A DNA stretch of 64,000 nt. Source: JAAETI01 sp964195945. GTDB lineage: Bacteria; Actinomycetota; Acidimicrobiia; Spongiisociales; UBA5794. A program made the translations under genes and the position numbers. The notes under the pieces are model-generated. The model saw only the letters and a program-made list of their open reading frames with translations. It did not search any database and had not been told where the DNA came from. This document shows, one piece after another, positions 18,701 through 26,040 of the stretch (positions are counted from its first letter, which is position 1; each line of letters opens with the position of its first letter). The stretch covers positions 6,451 through 70,450 of the forward strand of contig CAXMRC010000037.1 in NCBI GenBank assembly GCA_964195945.1, given 5' to 3'.

Positions 18701-19198
18701 CATCGTCTCGACAATCAGCAGGTCACTGCCGCCATCCAGCAGGCCGCGGGCCTGGATTTCGTAGGCATCAGCCAACTCGGCGTAGCTGATCTGACCAAGT
18801 GAGGGAAGCTTTGTTCCCGGCCCTATCGACCCAGCAACCCACCTGGGATGGTCCGCAGTCGAGTGATCCGCCGCCACCGATACGGCGATCTCGGCTGCTG
18901 CCTTGTTGAGTTCGTATGCGCGATCGTCGATCCCGTATTCAGCCAGCGGTATCGCAAACGCACCGAACGTGTTGGTCTCGATGACGTCCACACCAACGAC
19001 CAGGAATTCATCGTGCATCGCGGCAACGACGTCAGGCCTGGTCACATTCAGTAGCTCGTTGCAACCTTCCAGGTCGGGGCCGCCGAAATCTTCTTCGGTG
19101 AGACCGGCCCGCTGCAGAGTGGTGCCGGCAGCGCCATCAAAAATGATCACACGATCGGCGAGGGCATGAAGGAAGCCGCTCATCTGCCGATCGTCCAT
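15713..19198 (-). CDS. metH: Cobalamin-dependent methionine synthase
   Basis: Transfers a methyl group from 5-methyl-THF to homocysteine through cobalamin. The 1161 residues hold all modules. First is the homocysteine domain (1-310), with IIFDGAAGTTLQRAG and the zinc cysteines in GLNCATGPEEM and VGGCCGTTADH. Then come the pterin domain (about 330-600, FLIIGERTNANGSKKF), the cap and B12 domain (about 620-860, with the cobalt-ligand signature GDVHDIGKNLVDIIL), and the AdoMet reactivation domain (about 900-1161, RPADSGELDYAAFQIVTMG). The ATG at 19198 lacks a Shine-Dalgarno. An ATG at 19183 overlaps the stop of a short upstream frame and may be the true start. Regulated by a SAM-I riboswitch. Confidence 0.96.
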   Translation of the reverse strand: MDDRQMSGFLHALADRVIIFDGAAGTTLQRAGLTEEDFGGPDLEGCNELLNVTRPDVVAAMHDEFLVVGVDVIETNTFGAFAIPLAEYGIDDRAYELNKAAAEIAVSVAADHSTADHPRWVAGSIGPGTKLPSLGQISYAELADAYEIQARGLLDGGSDLLIVETMYDLLTLKAAVAGSRKAMQAIGRNVPIQAQVTIETTGRMLPGTEIGAALAAIEPLRVDVIGLNCATGPEEMSEHLRYLARHSRVPIAAIPNAGLPEVVDGDMHYGLSPESLADQHARFITELGVSVVGGCCGTTADHLKAVVDRCKDLTPAPRNPEPQAGAASTYSFVPFAQDTSFLIIGERTNANGSKKFRDAMLAEDWDTCLEVARGQVAESAHLIDVCIDYVGRDGVVDMDELAGRFATQVAAPLVLDSTEPAVLRAGLERIGGRSVLNSANLEDGEEVGARADQVFQLARDHGAAVICLLIDEEGQARDVEWKMRVAHRLYNLAVNRYGLDPSSLIFDPLTFPLTTGDPDLRRDGLATIEAIKRIKTELPGTFTVLGISNVSFGLRPAVRHVLNSMFLHECVDAGLDAAIIHAGRIMPLNKIEDQHRKLCLDLIYDRGHHDYDPLTGLIEEFTGVTVAAAAAIDHSDWPVAERLRHRIIDGNMPGLDDDLAEAVAAGTRPLDIINETLLSGMKVVGELFASGEMQLPFVLRSAETMKRAVAYLEPQMEKGDAAHRGSIVLATVRGDVHDIGKNLVDIILTNNGFDVHNLGIKVGISEILEAFDEHQADAIGMSGLLVKSTLVMRDNLEQLKRRELSGVPVVLGGAALTRAYVEQDLRGLYPGPLFYGKDAFAGLDVMEQIERRRHGEVHAGFGRVETRRLPLRQPRKEAAPGLAPARSPEVVTNSPIFVPPFLGSRVVKGIPIDDIVACVNETALFRNQWQFRPEGGETDEEFKQRVRGVFREQLAAVRRKDLLTPQVVYGYFPANADGDELIIWTDEHRTDERMRFSFPRQTGPPWLCVADFFRPADSGELDYAAFQIVTMGEKVSEETAHLFAEDAYQEYLFLHGIGVEMAEALAEHWHKRIRTEWGFVDEDGPSLHGLFRQQYRGGRYSWGYPACPDLEDNEKVAELLEASRIGLTVNEGTGYQFHPEQTTSALISHHPRAKYFIAKRS

Positions 19199-19227
19199 CT
19201 ACATCGGGATAGCTTTCGATTGCACAC
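19180..19227 (-). CDS. Short upstream ORF coupled to metH (15 codons)
   Basis: An AAGGAG Shine-Dalgarno (19239-19234) is placed six bases before GTG 19227. The frame encodes a 15-residue peptide and stops at TGA 19182-19180, overlapping an in-frame metH ATG (19183) as ATGA. It is the only good ribosome site in the leader, so metH translation may be reinitiated from it. The peptide has no obvious meaning. Confidence 0.4.
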   Translation of the reverse strand: MCNRKLSRCRWTIGR

Positions 19228-19231
19228 GAGA

Positions 19232-19289
19232 ATCTCCTTGCGTGGTCCGTGGCCGCGCTCTTGCAAGCACCGGACGGAGATAATCCGTC
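19232..19289 (-). promoter_or_regulatory. Expression platform of the SAM riboswitch
   Basis: GACGGA (19289-19284) and TCCGTC (19278-19273) form a hairpin whose loop and 3' arm contain ATCTCC (19281-19276). That hexamer is complementary to GGAGAT (19237-19232) of the Shine-Dalgarno region. There is no T run, so control is probably at translation through a sequestered ribosome site. Confidence 0.6.
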
Positions 19290-19290
19290 G

Positions 19291-19378
19291 GCGACTCATC
19301 GTCCAGGCATTGGCACCGTGTCCACACCGGTTGCCGCGGCTTCAAGGGGCCTGTCCCTCCACCGCTCTAGATGAGCGC
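19291..19378 (-). ncRNA. SAM-I (S-box) riboswitch aptamer
   Basis: In the metH leader the S-box core is intact. P1 is CTCATC pairing with GATGAG near 19300-19295. The conserved stretches are GGTGGAGGGAC, then GGCCC, TTGAAGCC, GGCAACC and GGTGCCAATGCC. These nucleotides form the SAM pocket and kink-turn in known SAM-I aptamers. When SAM is bound, metH-metF expression should fall. Confidence 0.95.
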
Positions 19379-19456
19379 TTCAATTGGTTGTGACCGAGCA
19401 GAATAGACATGTCGGTCAGCCCTCGATGCGCCGGTGCGTCGGCGCAAGATGAGGGG

Positions 19457-19462
19457 TAACGT
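19457..19462 (+). promoter_or_regulatory. -10 box TAACGT of a probable leaderless P450 promoter
   Basis: TAACGT is followed by seven bases and the ATG at 19470, in line with other leaderless starts in this window. Confidence 0.45.
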
Positions 19463-19469
19463 CTGTTCG

Positions 19470-20687
19470 ATGCCGCAGCAACACATAGACCTCGCCGATA
19501 AAGAGTTCATCCAAGATCCATATCCAGTACTCAGCGAGCTTCGGGAGTCAGCGCCTGTCGTCCACGACGAGACTTCGGGCCTGTGGCTGGTGACCCGTCA
19601 TGAGGACGTTCGCGCCTGCCTACGCGATCGCCGGCTTGGCCGCGTTTACGACCACGTGGCATCAGCAGACGAGGTTGGGGCGCAACCAAGGGATCCACGC
19701 TGGGCAGCATTCTGGAAGGTCGAGAAACACTCTCTGCTGGAACTCGAGCCTCCCGACCACACGCGGCTCCGCCGACTTGTATCAAAAGCATTCACCGTCA
19801 GAGCGGTCGAGGATATGCGCAAGCCGGCGCAGGGCCTCGCCGCGGACCTCTTGCGTGGTGCCATGGAGCACGACCAGATCGACCTACTTGGCGAATTCAG
19901 CCAGCCATATTCGATCGGCATCATCACCTCGCTGCTCGGCGTCCCGGCTGAGGACTACCCGCATCTGCTCGACTGGTCACATCGCATGGTCAAGATGTAC
20001 GAGCTGAACACGACCGATGAACAAGCCCAGGACGCAGCCAATGCCGCCGCCAGTTTTGATAGCTACGTACGCGGGATCATCCACTTCAATCGATCTGGTT
20101 CTCGTCGCGGGCTGATCGGAGAACTGGTCTATGCCGAAGTGGATGGCGAGCGCCTCACCGAGGAGGAGATCGTATCGACGGTCATCGTATTGCTCAACGC
20201 AGGCCACGAGGCAACCGTGAACACGATGGGCAACGGCATCACCGGTTTCATGAAGAACCGCGACGAATGGCACAGAGTGGTTGACGGATGGGTCGCGCCC
20301 GCGGTGGCGATAGAGGAGATGCTCCGTTGGGATGCACCGTTACAACTTTTTGAGCGATGGGTGCTCGCCGACGATGTTGAGGTCGCAGGACAACGTTTCT
20401 CGTTCGGGGACAAGATCGGGATGCTGTTTGGATCGGCGAATCGAGACCCGCGTGTGTTCGACGACCCCGACCGATTCCTCGCGGATCGCCATGCGGCGAA
20501 CCACATCGGATTTGGCGGTGGGACCCATCATTGTCTTGGCGCACCGCTGGCCCGTCTCGAGCTCGATGTCGCTCTCGGCGCGCTCATCGAGATCGCCCCG
20601 GAAATGGAACTCGTTGAAGAGCCGATAAGGCAGAACGCCTTCACCATCCACGGCTACGAGTCGGTACCCGTCAGTCTCCGGCCTTAG
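19470..20687 (+). CDS. Cytochrome P450
   Basis: A soluble bacterial class I P450 of 405 residues. Landmarks are the I-helix LLNAGHEATVNTMGNG (about 245-260), where the usual AGxET is AGHEA, the K-helix ExxR in IEEMLRWDAP, and the heme loop FGGGTHHCLGAPLARLEL (about 351-368) with the axial cysteine. The N-terminus has no membrane anchor. It needs an external ferredoxin and reductase, neither of which is nearby, and the substrate cannot be predicted. I chose the ATG at 19470 over 19434 and 19449 because of the promoter spacing and family length. It is convergent with tyrA three bases downstream and not clearly linked to aromatic synthesis. Confidence 0.93.
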   Translation: MPQQHIDLADKEFIQDPYPVLSELRESAPVVHDETSGLWLVTRHEDVRACLRDRRLGRVYDHVASADEVGAQPRDPRWAAFWKVEKHSLLELEPPDHTRLRRLVSKAFTVRAVEDMRKPAQGLAADLLRGAMEHDQIDLLGEFSQPYSIGIITSLLGVPAEDYPHLLDWSHRMVKMYELNTTDEQAQDAANAAASFDSYVRGIIHFNRSGSRRGLIGELVYAEVDGERLTEEEIVSTVIVLLNAGHEATVNTMGNGITGFMKNRDEWHRVVDGWVAPAVAIEEMLRWDAPLQLFERWVLADDVEVAGQRFSFGDKIGMLFGSANRDPRVFDDPDRFLADRHAANHIGFGGGTHHCLGAPLARLELDVALGALIEIAPEMELVEEPIRQNAFTIHGYESVPVSLRP

Positions 20688-20690
20688 GGC

Positions 20691-21713
20691 CTATTCGAGT
20701 ACGAGAAGGCCCTCATCCTGCAAAGCCGTGCGGAGTGTCTCTGCTTCGCCCTGCCGCACCGACACCGTGAGGACGCCGCCGCCGCCATGCGGCGCGTGCC
20801 GGAGTTGGAGATCTCGTACGTCGACTGCTGACGAACCAAAAGCCCTGCCGACACGGGCCAGCTCGCCTGGTTCATCTGCGAGAGCTACCCGAACTGCGAC
20901 GGCAGGGGGTGCAAGACTGCGGCGAATCTGCTGACCGCGGGTGAGAAAAGCCTGGATGACATCGACGTCACCATCCCGCAGCGCGGCGGCGACTCGGTCA
21001 AGACGCTGCCGGAAATCTTCGATAGCGCCGATGACGTCCTCACGATTGATCGCGAGGAGGTCGATCCAGATCGCCGGTTCCGATGCGGCAACACGAGTGA
21101 GATCGCGGAAGCTTCCCGCCGCCAGATCAAGGGCGTTCGTACGATCAGCGGCCTCGTTGACAAGCGCAGTCGCCAAAACCTGAGGCAGATGGCTGATCAT
21201 CGCTACCGCCGCATCATGTTCAGCCGCCGTCATTCGGATCGGGCGGCCACCGAGCTGCTCCAGTACAGCTTCAACTTCCACGAGGTCGGATTCTGTGGTG
21301 TTGTCGGTCACGACTACCCACGTGGCACCGCGGAATAGCGAAGGCGACGCCCCCTGGGGACCCTGCATCTCGCGCCCGGCCATGGGGTGGGTTCCGACAA
21401 AACGGGAGGGGCCAGCAGCAGCAACAATCGCAGACTTCACTCCGGCGACATCAATAACTAGAGCACCGGTCTCCATTGTCGAGAGCTGCTCGACAATTGC
21501 TAGGGGCGGCCCGGCCATAACGATGAGGTCGGGTTCTGACGACAGTAGTGCCTCGAACGAAGCAACCTGATGTTGGACGGCCCCGGCAAGGTGAGCCGCC
21601 GCCAAAACATCACTGTCTGGATCCCATCCGCTCACCGTCCAACCCGCCCGGGACAACCCGAGTCCGATGGAAGCGCCGATCAGCCCGGTGCCGGAAATCG
21701 CTAATGCTCGCAT
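20691..21713 (-). CDS. tyrA: Prephenate dehydrogenase with ACT domain
   Basis: Oxidatively decarboxylates prephenate in tyrosine synthesis. The N-terminal Rossmann fold shows ISGTGLIGASIGLGLSRAGW (residues 6-25), followed by the catalytic-region VGTHPMAGREMQGP (about 107-120) and the helical dimerisation domain. The last 70 residues (VRVALADEPGELARVGRAFG and following) form an ACT domain, which usually binds tyrosine for feedback inhibition. Its ATG directly abuts the aroF stop, so aroF-tyrA form an aromatic amino acid operon. Confidence 0.92.
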   Translation of the reverse strand: MRALAISGTGLIGASIGLGLSRAGWTVSGWDPDSDVLAAAHLAGAVQHQVASFEALLSSEPDLIVMAGPPLAIVEQLSTMETGALVIDVAGVKSAIVAAAGPSRFVGTHPMAGREMQGPQGASPSLFRGATWVVVTDNTTESDLVEVEAVLEQLGGRPIRMTAAEHDAAVAMISHLPQVLATALVNEAADRTNALDLAAGSFRDLTRVAASEPAIWIDLLAINREDVIGAIEDFRQRLDRVAAALRDGDVDVIQAFLTRGQQIRRSLAPPAVAVRVALADEPGELARVGRAFGSSAVDVRDLQLRHAPHGGGGVLTVSVRQGEAETLRTALQDEGLLVLE

Positions 21714-22754
21714 CTACGTGAACGAGTCCATGACGGACCGCAGGGCGCGCACCTGGTCCATTAGATCGGCGAACTCGCCAGGAAGAATTGCCTGCGGACC
21801 ATCGACAAGAGCGGTCTCGGGGGCGGGATGCACATCAACCATGAAACCGTCCGCGCCGGAAGCAACTGCGATCCGGGTCAGCGGTGCGACAAGACTCCGC
21901 CTGCCGCCTGAATGGGAAGGGTCAACGATCACAGGCAGATGAGACAATTCTTTGAGGACCGGAACAGCGGAAATGTCGAGAGTGTTACGAGTCGCCGTCT
22001 CGAAGGTCCGAATCCCACGCTCACACATGATGACATCGTGGTTGCCTTCTTTGTAAATGTACTCCGCGGCATTGAGCCACTCCTCGATTGTTGCCGTCAG
22101 GCCCCGCTTCAGCATTACCGGCTTGTCCTGGCGACCGAGCTCCGACAGAAGTGTGAAGTTGGCCATATTGCGGGTGCCGACTCGAATCAGATCGGCATAG
22201 CCACTGACGAGTTCGACATCACGAGGGTCGACTGCCTCGGCCACAAACGGAAGGCCGAATTCGTCACGGGCTTCCGCCATAAGCTCAAGTCCCTTTTCCG
22301 CTAGGCCCTGGAACGAATACGGTGACGTTCGCGGCTTAAATGCATCGCCGCGCAGAATGGTTGCGCCGGCTTTGGCGACCGCTTCGGCCGAAGCGAAAAG
22401 CTGGTCTCGAGTCTCAACAGCGCACGGGCCGGCGATGGCCACAAAATGGCCGCCACCGACGGGGACTCCTCCGACATCGACCACAGTGTCTTCGCTTTGG
22501 AAATCGCGGCTGACGAACTTGAACGGCTTGAGAACGGGCACTGCCCGTTCGACTCCTGGGAATGCTTCCCAAGGCAGTTGCTGAATAGCGTTTCGGTCGC
22601 CGACAGCACCTATGACGGTGCGTTGTTTTCCTTCGGATACGTGTGCTTCTGCGCCTATTGCCTCAAGACGCTCGACTACGTTGGCGACATCCTCGGGAGA
22701 AGCCTCCTTCGTCATGACGATGATCAAGGATTCATCCCCTTTTGTGGATTTCAT
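21714..22754 (-). CDS. aroF: 3-deoxy-7-phosphoheptulonate synthase (class I-beta, with N-terminal regulatory domain)
   Basis: First committed step of the shikimate pathway, joining PEP and erythrose-4-phosphate. Residues 1-85 form a ferredoxin-like regulatory domain as in Thermotoga DAHP synthase. The TIM barrel follows with FVAIAGPCAVETRDQ, ILRGDAFKPRTSPYSFQG, DLIRVGTRNMANF, MLKRGLTATIEEWLNAAEYI and VIVDPSHSGGRR. A Shine-Dalgarno GGAGAG sits four bases before the ATG. Its product feeds the co-transcribed tyrA branch; feedback by tyrosine through the N-terminal domain is known for this subclass. No attenuator was convincing in the 137-bp leader. Confidence 0.93.
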   Translation of the reverse strand: MKSTKGDESLIIVMTKEASPEDVANVVERLEAIGAEAHVSEGKQRTVIGAVGDRNAIQQLPWEAFPGVERAVPVLKPFKFVSRDFQSEDTVVDVGGVPVGGGHFVAIAGPCAVETRDQLFASAEAVAKAGATILRGDAFKPRTSPYSFQGLAEKGLELMAEARDEFGLPFVAEAVDPRDVELVSGYADLIRVGTRNMANFTLLSELGRQDKPVMLKRGLTATIEEWLNAAEYIYKEGNHDVIMCERGIRTFETATRNTLDISAVPVLKELSHLPVIVDPSHSGGRRSLVAPLTRIAVASGADGFMVDVHPAPETALVDGPQAILPGEFADLMDQVRALRSVMDSFT

Positions 22755-22891
22755 AGATCTCTCCGGCGTGGTGACTGTGTGAAAGTAGCCGTATTAGCCA
22801 TGGTAGGAGCCTGGGGGGCGACCCGGGCGCAGCACTCACCCGTCGGTAGCCGGCGTACCTCGACTCTCCTCTCGTTAGGCTTGACCGGTAT

Positions 22892-23839
22892 ATGCGGCGA
22901 ATCCTTGTCACTGGGGCAGCTACCTGGACCGGCGGCCATCTCATCAAAGAGCTAGAAGGTCGTTCGGATGTCGAGGTATTCGCTGTGGACGAAGTCCCGG
23001 CTCGAATCGAGCTCGAGACCGATGTCCACATGTTCGAACTCGATCATCCCGAGTTCGCCCATTTCGTGATCGATATCGAACCGGATGCTGTCGTGCACCT
23101 GCAAACGGTAGATCGGTCCGCACTCCTCGGTGGCCGGCGTGCTCACGACGAAGCTGTGGTCGGGGCGCAAGCTCTCTTTGGTGCCATCAGACGATGCTCC
23201 GCAATCAAGCACGTGATCGTTAAGTCCGACATCTGTATATACGGGATGGGACCACGGAATCCTTCCGTGGTTGCTGAAGATGCCCAACTCGATGGCAATA
23301 GGAGCAGGTATGCGAAGGACCTCAGAGCAGTCGAGAGCTATGTCGTCGAGACAACGAAGTTCAGAGACGACACCGTTTTCACGGTGCTGCGCTTTGCGCC
23401 GATTTTCGGACCGGACGTCACAAATCCGTTGAGCCGGTATCTGCGCCTGCCCCTTGTACCGACACGGCTCGGGTATGACCCGCGACTGCAACTGATCTCG
23501 GGCTCGGATGCCATAGGCGCCCTTGAACATTCTCTCGCCAACCCTGTACAAGGAATGTTCAATGTGGCGGCGCCTGGTCAGCTGTACCTTTCGCGAATTC
23601 TTCGGCTGGGAAAGAGAGTTGGCCAGCCGCTTCCCCGCGGTGCCTACAACATTGCCGTTAAGGGAATGAGCCGCGTCGACCTTCATCTTCCTGATCACAT
23701 CAAGCATCTCGTGCACCAAGGTCTTATTGTCGACACGCGGCACATGCGTGACATCCTTGGTTTCGAGCCTCGGCAGAGCTTACGCCAGACGGTCCTTTCT
23801 GGGTACGGTCTCGTTTCCCGCCGATCGGATCCGCAATGA
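22892..23839 (+). CDS. Atypical NAD(P)-dependent epimerase/dehydratase (extended SDR)
   Basis: A 315-residue extended short-chain dehydrogenase. The N-terminal nucleotide loop is ILVTGAATWTGGHL, which departs from the usual GxxGxxG. The active-site tyrosine region SRYAKDLRAVESYV has no clear YxxxK. Downstream are VLRFAPIFGPDVTNPLSRYL and GMFNVAAPG, typical of sugar-nucleotide epimerase-like proteins. The degenerate motifs suggest a non-standard substrate or a regulatory role. Its stop overlaps the start of the acyltransferase fusion gene (ATGA), so the pair acts together, possibly in lipid or glycolipid modification. Confidence 0.78.
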   Translation: MRRILVTGAATWTGGHLIKELEGRSDVEVFAVDEVPARIELETDVHMFELDHPEFAHFVIDIEPDAVVHLQTVDRSALLGGRRAHDEAVVGAQALFGAIRRCSAIKHVIVKSDICIYGMGPRNPSVVAEDAQLDGNRSRYAKDLRAVESYVVETTKFRDDTVFTVLRFAPIFGPDVTNPLSRYLRLPLVPTRLGYDPRLQLISGSDAIGALEHSLANPVQGMFNVAAPGQLYLSRILRLGKRVGQPLPRGAYNIAVKGMSRVDLHLPDHIKHLVHQGLIVDTRHMRDILGFEPRQSLRQTVLSGYGLVSRRSDPQ

Positions 23840-24999
23840 GCGTCCCTCTTCACGAATTGACCAAGAAACAACTTCTCGATCTTGCACGCCGCGATCAGAT
23901 CAGGGGCCGGTCTCGCATGACCAAAGCCGAACTGGTCGCAGCTATCGAGTCGGCCGCACCGAAGGGCTCGGCTCACGGCCCCCACAGGGTCTCATACGAT
24001 GCGGCAGCCAGGCGGGCAATCCTGGCGGCACGGCTGGACTCCTTCATCGATCACAGACAATCGTGCAATTGGCGGAGCATCGAGGGACACCCTTGTGGGC
24101 TTCCGATCGTTAAGACCCGGCAACGGTGCTCGTTGCACGGCGGTATCGACAGCACCGATGTGGCCATACCGGCAACCGGCAGACTCGGTTTCGACACCTG
24201 GCCAACGCTGCTCCGCCATGTCTGGCTGGCCTCGTATGACATCGACCCCATTGGGTTGGATCCTGTGATCGCTGAGATGACCTGGCATCTGGCCAACTAT
24301 CTCTACTTCGAGTACTTCCGGGTGGAGGTCGAGGGCGTCGAGAATCTACCGACCGAGGGCGGTGCGCTGCTGGCAGCGAACCACGGCGGCGCGGCGCTGC
24401 CATACGACGCCATGATGCTGACGTTGGCCGTCACCAACGAGATGCCTATCCCCCGCCGCCCCCGCGTAATGGCCACCGAGGTCTTCAACGCAACACCGAC
24501 GATCTCCCATTTGTACCGGAAAGTCGGTGGTGTCTACGCATCCCGCGCCGACGCTTCCTATTTGCTCGAAGAGGGCCATATGGTCGGTGTGTTCCCCGAG
24601 GGCGTTAGAGCGTTCCAGAAGCCTTTCTCCCAGGCCTACCAAGTACAACGGTTCGGGCGTGGCGGATTCCTCACGATGGCAGAACGACACGGGGCACCCG
24701 TTGTCCCGGTCGCGATCGTCGGCTCGGATGAGGTCCATCCTGCATTGTTCTCTTCGCAGCTTCTCGCCCGTTTCGTGAGATTGGTCTGGCCCTCGCAGCG
24801 AGTCGAAGAGATGGCCGTATACCTCAATCTGATTCCACTACCGATTCGATGGCGAGTGCGCTTCCTCGAACCGATCCAGCCAACCCATCCGGGCACGGAT
24901 CCAGATCCCCTTGAAATGCTGGAGAGAACCGAAGAAATCCGCTCTCTGATCCAGACGAATCTTGGCGAAATGCTGACCAGACGCGGTTCCGCCATTTAG
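23836..24999 (+). CDS. Phospholipid/glycerol acyltransferase with N-terminal Rho_N and Cys-rich segments
   Basis: A 387-residue three-part protein. Residues 1-40 match a Rho N-terminal (SAP-like) helix-extension-helix (LTKKQLLDLARRDQIRG, then MTKAELVAAIESA). Residues about 75-105 hold C-x8-C, then C-x2-H (CNWRSIEGHPCGL, RCSLHGG), a small zinc-ribbon-like pattern. From about 170 comes a PlsC-type acyltransferase with NHGGAALPYDAMML and VGVFPEGVRA plus VVPVAIVGSDEV. The acyltransferase type resembles the actinobacterial glycerol-phosphate acyltransferase-like group. A nucleic-acid-type N-terminus on a membrane-lipid enzyme is odd. Translationally coupled to the SDR gene upstream. Confidence 0.85.
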   Translation: MSVPLHELTKKQLLDLARRDQIRGRSRMTKAELVAAIESAAPKGSAHGPHRVSYDAAARRAILAARLDSFIDHRQSCNWRSIEGHPCGLPIVKTRQRCSLHGGIDSTDVAIPATGRLGFDTWPTLLRHVWLASYDIDPIGLDPVIAEMTWHLANYLYFEYFRVEVEGVENLPTEGGALLAANHGGAALPYDAMMLTLAVTNEMPIPRRPRVMATEVFNATPTISHLYRKVGGVYASRADASYLLEEGHMVGVFPEGVRAFQKPFSQAYQVQRFGRGGFLTMAERHGAPVVPVAIVGSDEVHPALFSSQLLARFVRLVWPSQRVEEMAVYLNLIPLPIRWRVRFLEPIQPTHPGTDPDPLEMLERTEEIRSLIQTNLGEMLTRRGSAI

Positions 25000-25040
25000 G
25001 GAATTCTCGGGAGGGCGCTAGCAGCTAGCTAACGCTTGCA

Positions 25041-25073
25041 ATAGTTAGCACAGTGCGATATTGTGCTAACTAT
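25041..25073 (+). promoter_or_regulatory. Promoter-operator of the XRE gene: 11-bp perfect inverted repeat
   Basis: ATAGTTAGCAC (25041-25051) and GTGCTAACTAT (25063-25073) form a perfect 11-bp dyad with an 11-base spacer; its right arm overlaps the ATG at 25072. A -10 box TATTGT (25059-25064) lies inside the dyad, seven bases before the start, so binding would block a leaderless promoter. Autorepression by the XRE protein is the simplest reading. Confidence 0.75.
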
Positions 25074-25413
25074 GAAGCAGATCGGTGACCTCGGCCAATA
25101 CATCCGACAGCAACGCGAGCGAAGCGCAATGTCGCTCCGCAAGCTTGCAGAAACCGCCGGGATCTCCAACCCATATCTAAGCCAGATCGAGCGAGGCCTC
25201 CGTAAGCCATCGGCTGAGATTCTCAAGTCGCTGGCACGGGCGCTCTCAATCTCGGCCGAGACGCTCTACGAGCGTGCAGGTCTGCTTGACGAGGTCGGAA
25301 TGAGACGAGATGTCCCCGAAGCGATCGCCGTCGACGAGACACTCACCAAAACCCAAAAGGTCGCGCTGCTTGAGGTTTACAACAGCTTCATCAGCCAGGA
25401 AAACAAGGAGTAG
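25072..25413 (+). CDS. XRE-family helix-turn-helix regulator
   Basis: A 113-residue DNA-binding protein. Residues 6-62 are a Cro/C1-type HTH (QYIRQQRERSAMSLRKLAE, then AGISNPYLSQIERGLRKPS), with a short helical C-terminus for dimerisation. It lies two bases before the HbhA-like gene. The pair resembles Mycobacterium tuberculosis Rv0474-Rv0475 (hbhA), where an XRE regulator also precedes hbhA. I prefer the ATG at 25072 because the -10 box sits seven bases upstream; a GTG at 25063 is in frame. It probably represses itself and the downstream gene. Confidence 0.92.
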   Translation: MKQIGDLGQYIRQQRERSAMSLRKLAETAGISNPYLSQIERGLRKPSAEILKSLARALSISAETLYERAGLLDEVGMRRDVPEAIAVDETLTKTQKVALLEVYNSFISQENKE

Positions 25414-25415
25414 CA

Positions 25416-25901
25416 ATGGATCTCAAAGCCCCCAAAGATATGGCGAAGAAGACAGCCTTTGTGGCCGTCGGCGCCCCGGTCGTAGTGGCTCGCAAGGTCA
25501 AGGACTTCGGAACCAAGATGATGTCCGATGCCCAGACCCAACTTGACTCATACGCCACAGAAGGCGAGAAGGTCACAAAGCAAATCAAGGACCGAAACGT
25601 TGTTGAGGAGCTCGAGCATCGGATGAACATCGACAAGGTCCAGGACCGCGTCGAGCAGCTCCGCGATCAGCTCGAGAACACCCTGAGCAACTGGCGCGAG
25701 TCGTTCACCCCGGCCGCGGAAGAGGCCGCCAAGAAGACCGCAGCTGTTAAGCCGGCACCCAAGAAGACACCCGTCACCAAGGCAGCGGCCAAGAAGGCAC
25801 CCGCCAAGAAGACCGCTCCCAAGAAGGCACCTGCCGCCAAAGCGGCCGCCAAGAAGACGCCAGCGAAGAAGGCTCCGGCCAAAGTAGCTGCCAGCAAGTA
25901 A
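25416..25901 (+). CDS. HbhA-like protein with Lys/Ala/Pro-rich tail
   Basis: A 161-residue protein in three parts: a short hydrophobic stretch (about 14-26), a charged coiled-coil-like middle (about 30-100), and a tail from about residue 105 made of repeated KKAPAKKTAPKKA-type units. This is the layout of mycobacterial heparin-binding haemagglutinin, whose tail binds sulfated glycans or DNA; histone H1-like proteins have similar tails. The preceding XRE gene gives the same neighbourhood as in mycobacteria. Shine-Dalgarno AAGGAG lies before the ATG and a strong terminator follows. Function here (surface, lipid inclusion or nucleoid) cannot be decided from sequence. Confidence 0.75.
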   Translation: MDLKAPKDMAKKTAFVAVGAPVVVARKVKDFGTKMMSDAQTQLDSYATEGEKVTKQIKDRNVVEELEHRMNIDKVQDRVEQLRDQLENTLSNWRESFTPAAEEAAKKTAAVKPAPKKTPVTKAAAKKAPAKKTAPKKAPAAKAAAKKTPAKKAPAKVAASK

Positions 25902-25985
25902 CAACAGGACTGGCCGGGAAGACAGACTTCCCAGAAGACTGACGAAGCTCTCCCTCCCTTCCTGCTTCGCTTCCCCGGCCACAAG

Positions 25986-26016
25986 AAACCCCCGGCGCCG
26001 TTGGCGCCGGGGGTTT
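25986..26016. terminator. Bidirectional intrinsic terminator
   Basis: AAACCCCCGGCGCC and GGCGCCGGGGGTTT form a perfect 14-bp stem with a three-base loop. It lies between the convergent HbhA-like and DUF4332 genes and serves both. Confidence 0.92.
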
Positions 26017-26040
26017 CGTTACATCTAACGCGACGTACCG

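Noticed and set aside
19330..19390. Possible tRNA-Sec because of a CTTCAA-like loop
   Set aside because: The segment is the SAM-I riboswitch on the opposite strand; no acceptor stem or T arm can be formed.
22751..22939. Leader peptide overlapping the aroF start (ATGA)
   Set aside because: It contains only one Phe and no Tyr or Trp run, shows no attenuator hairpins, and is antisense to the SDR gene start; aroF has its own Shine-Dalgarno.
25740..25899. Short-period repeats resembling a repeat array
   Set aside because: They are codon-level repeats for the Lys/Ala/Pro tail of the HbhA-like protein, not CRISPR-like units.
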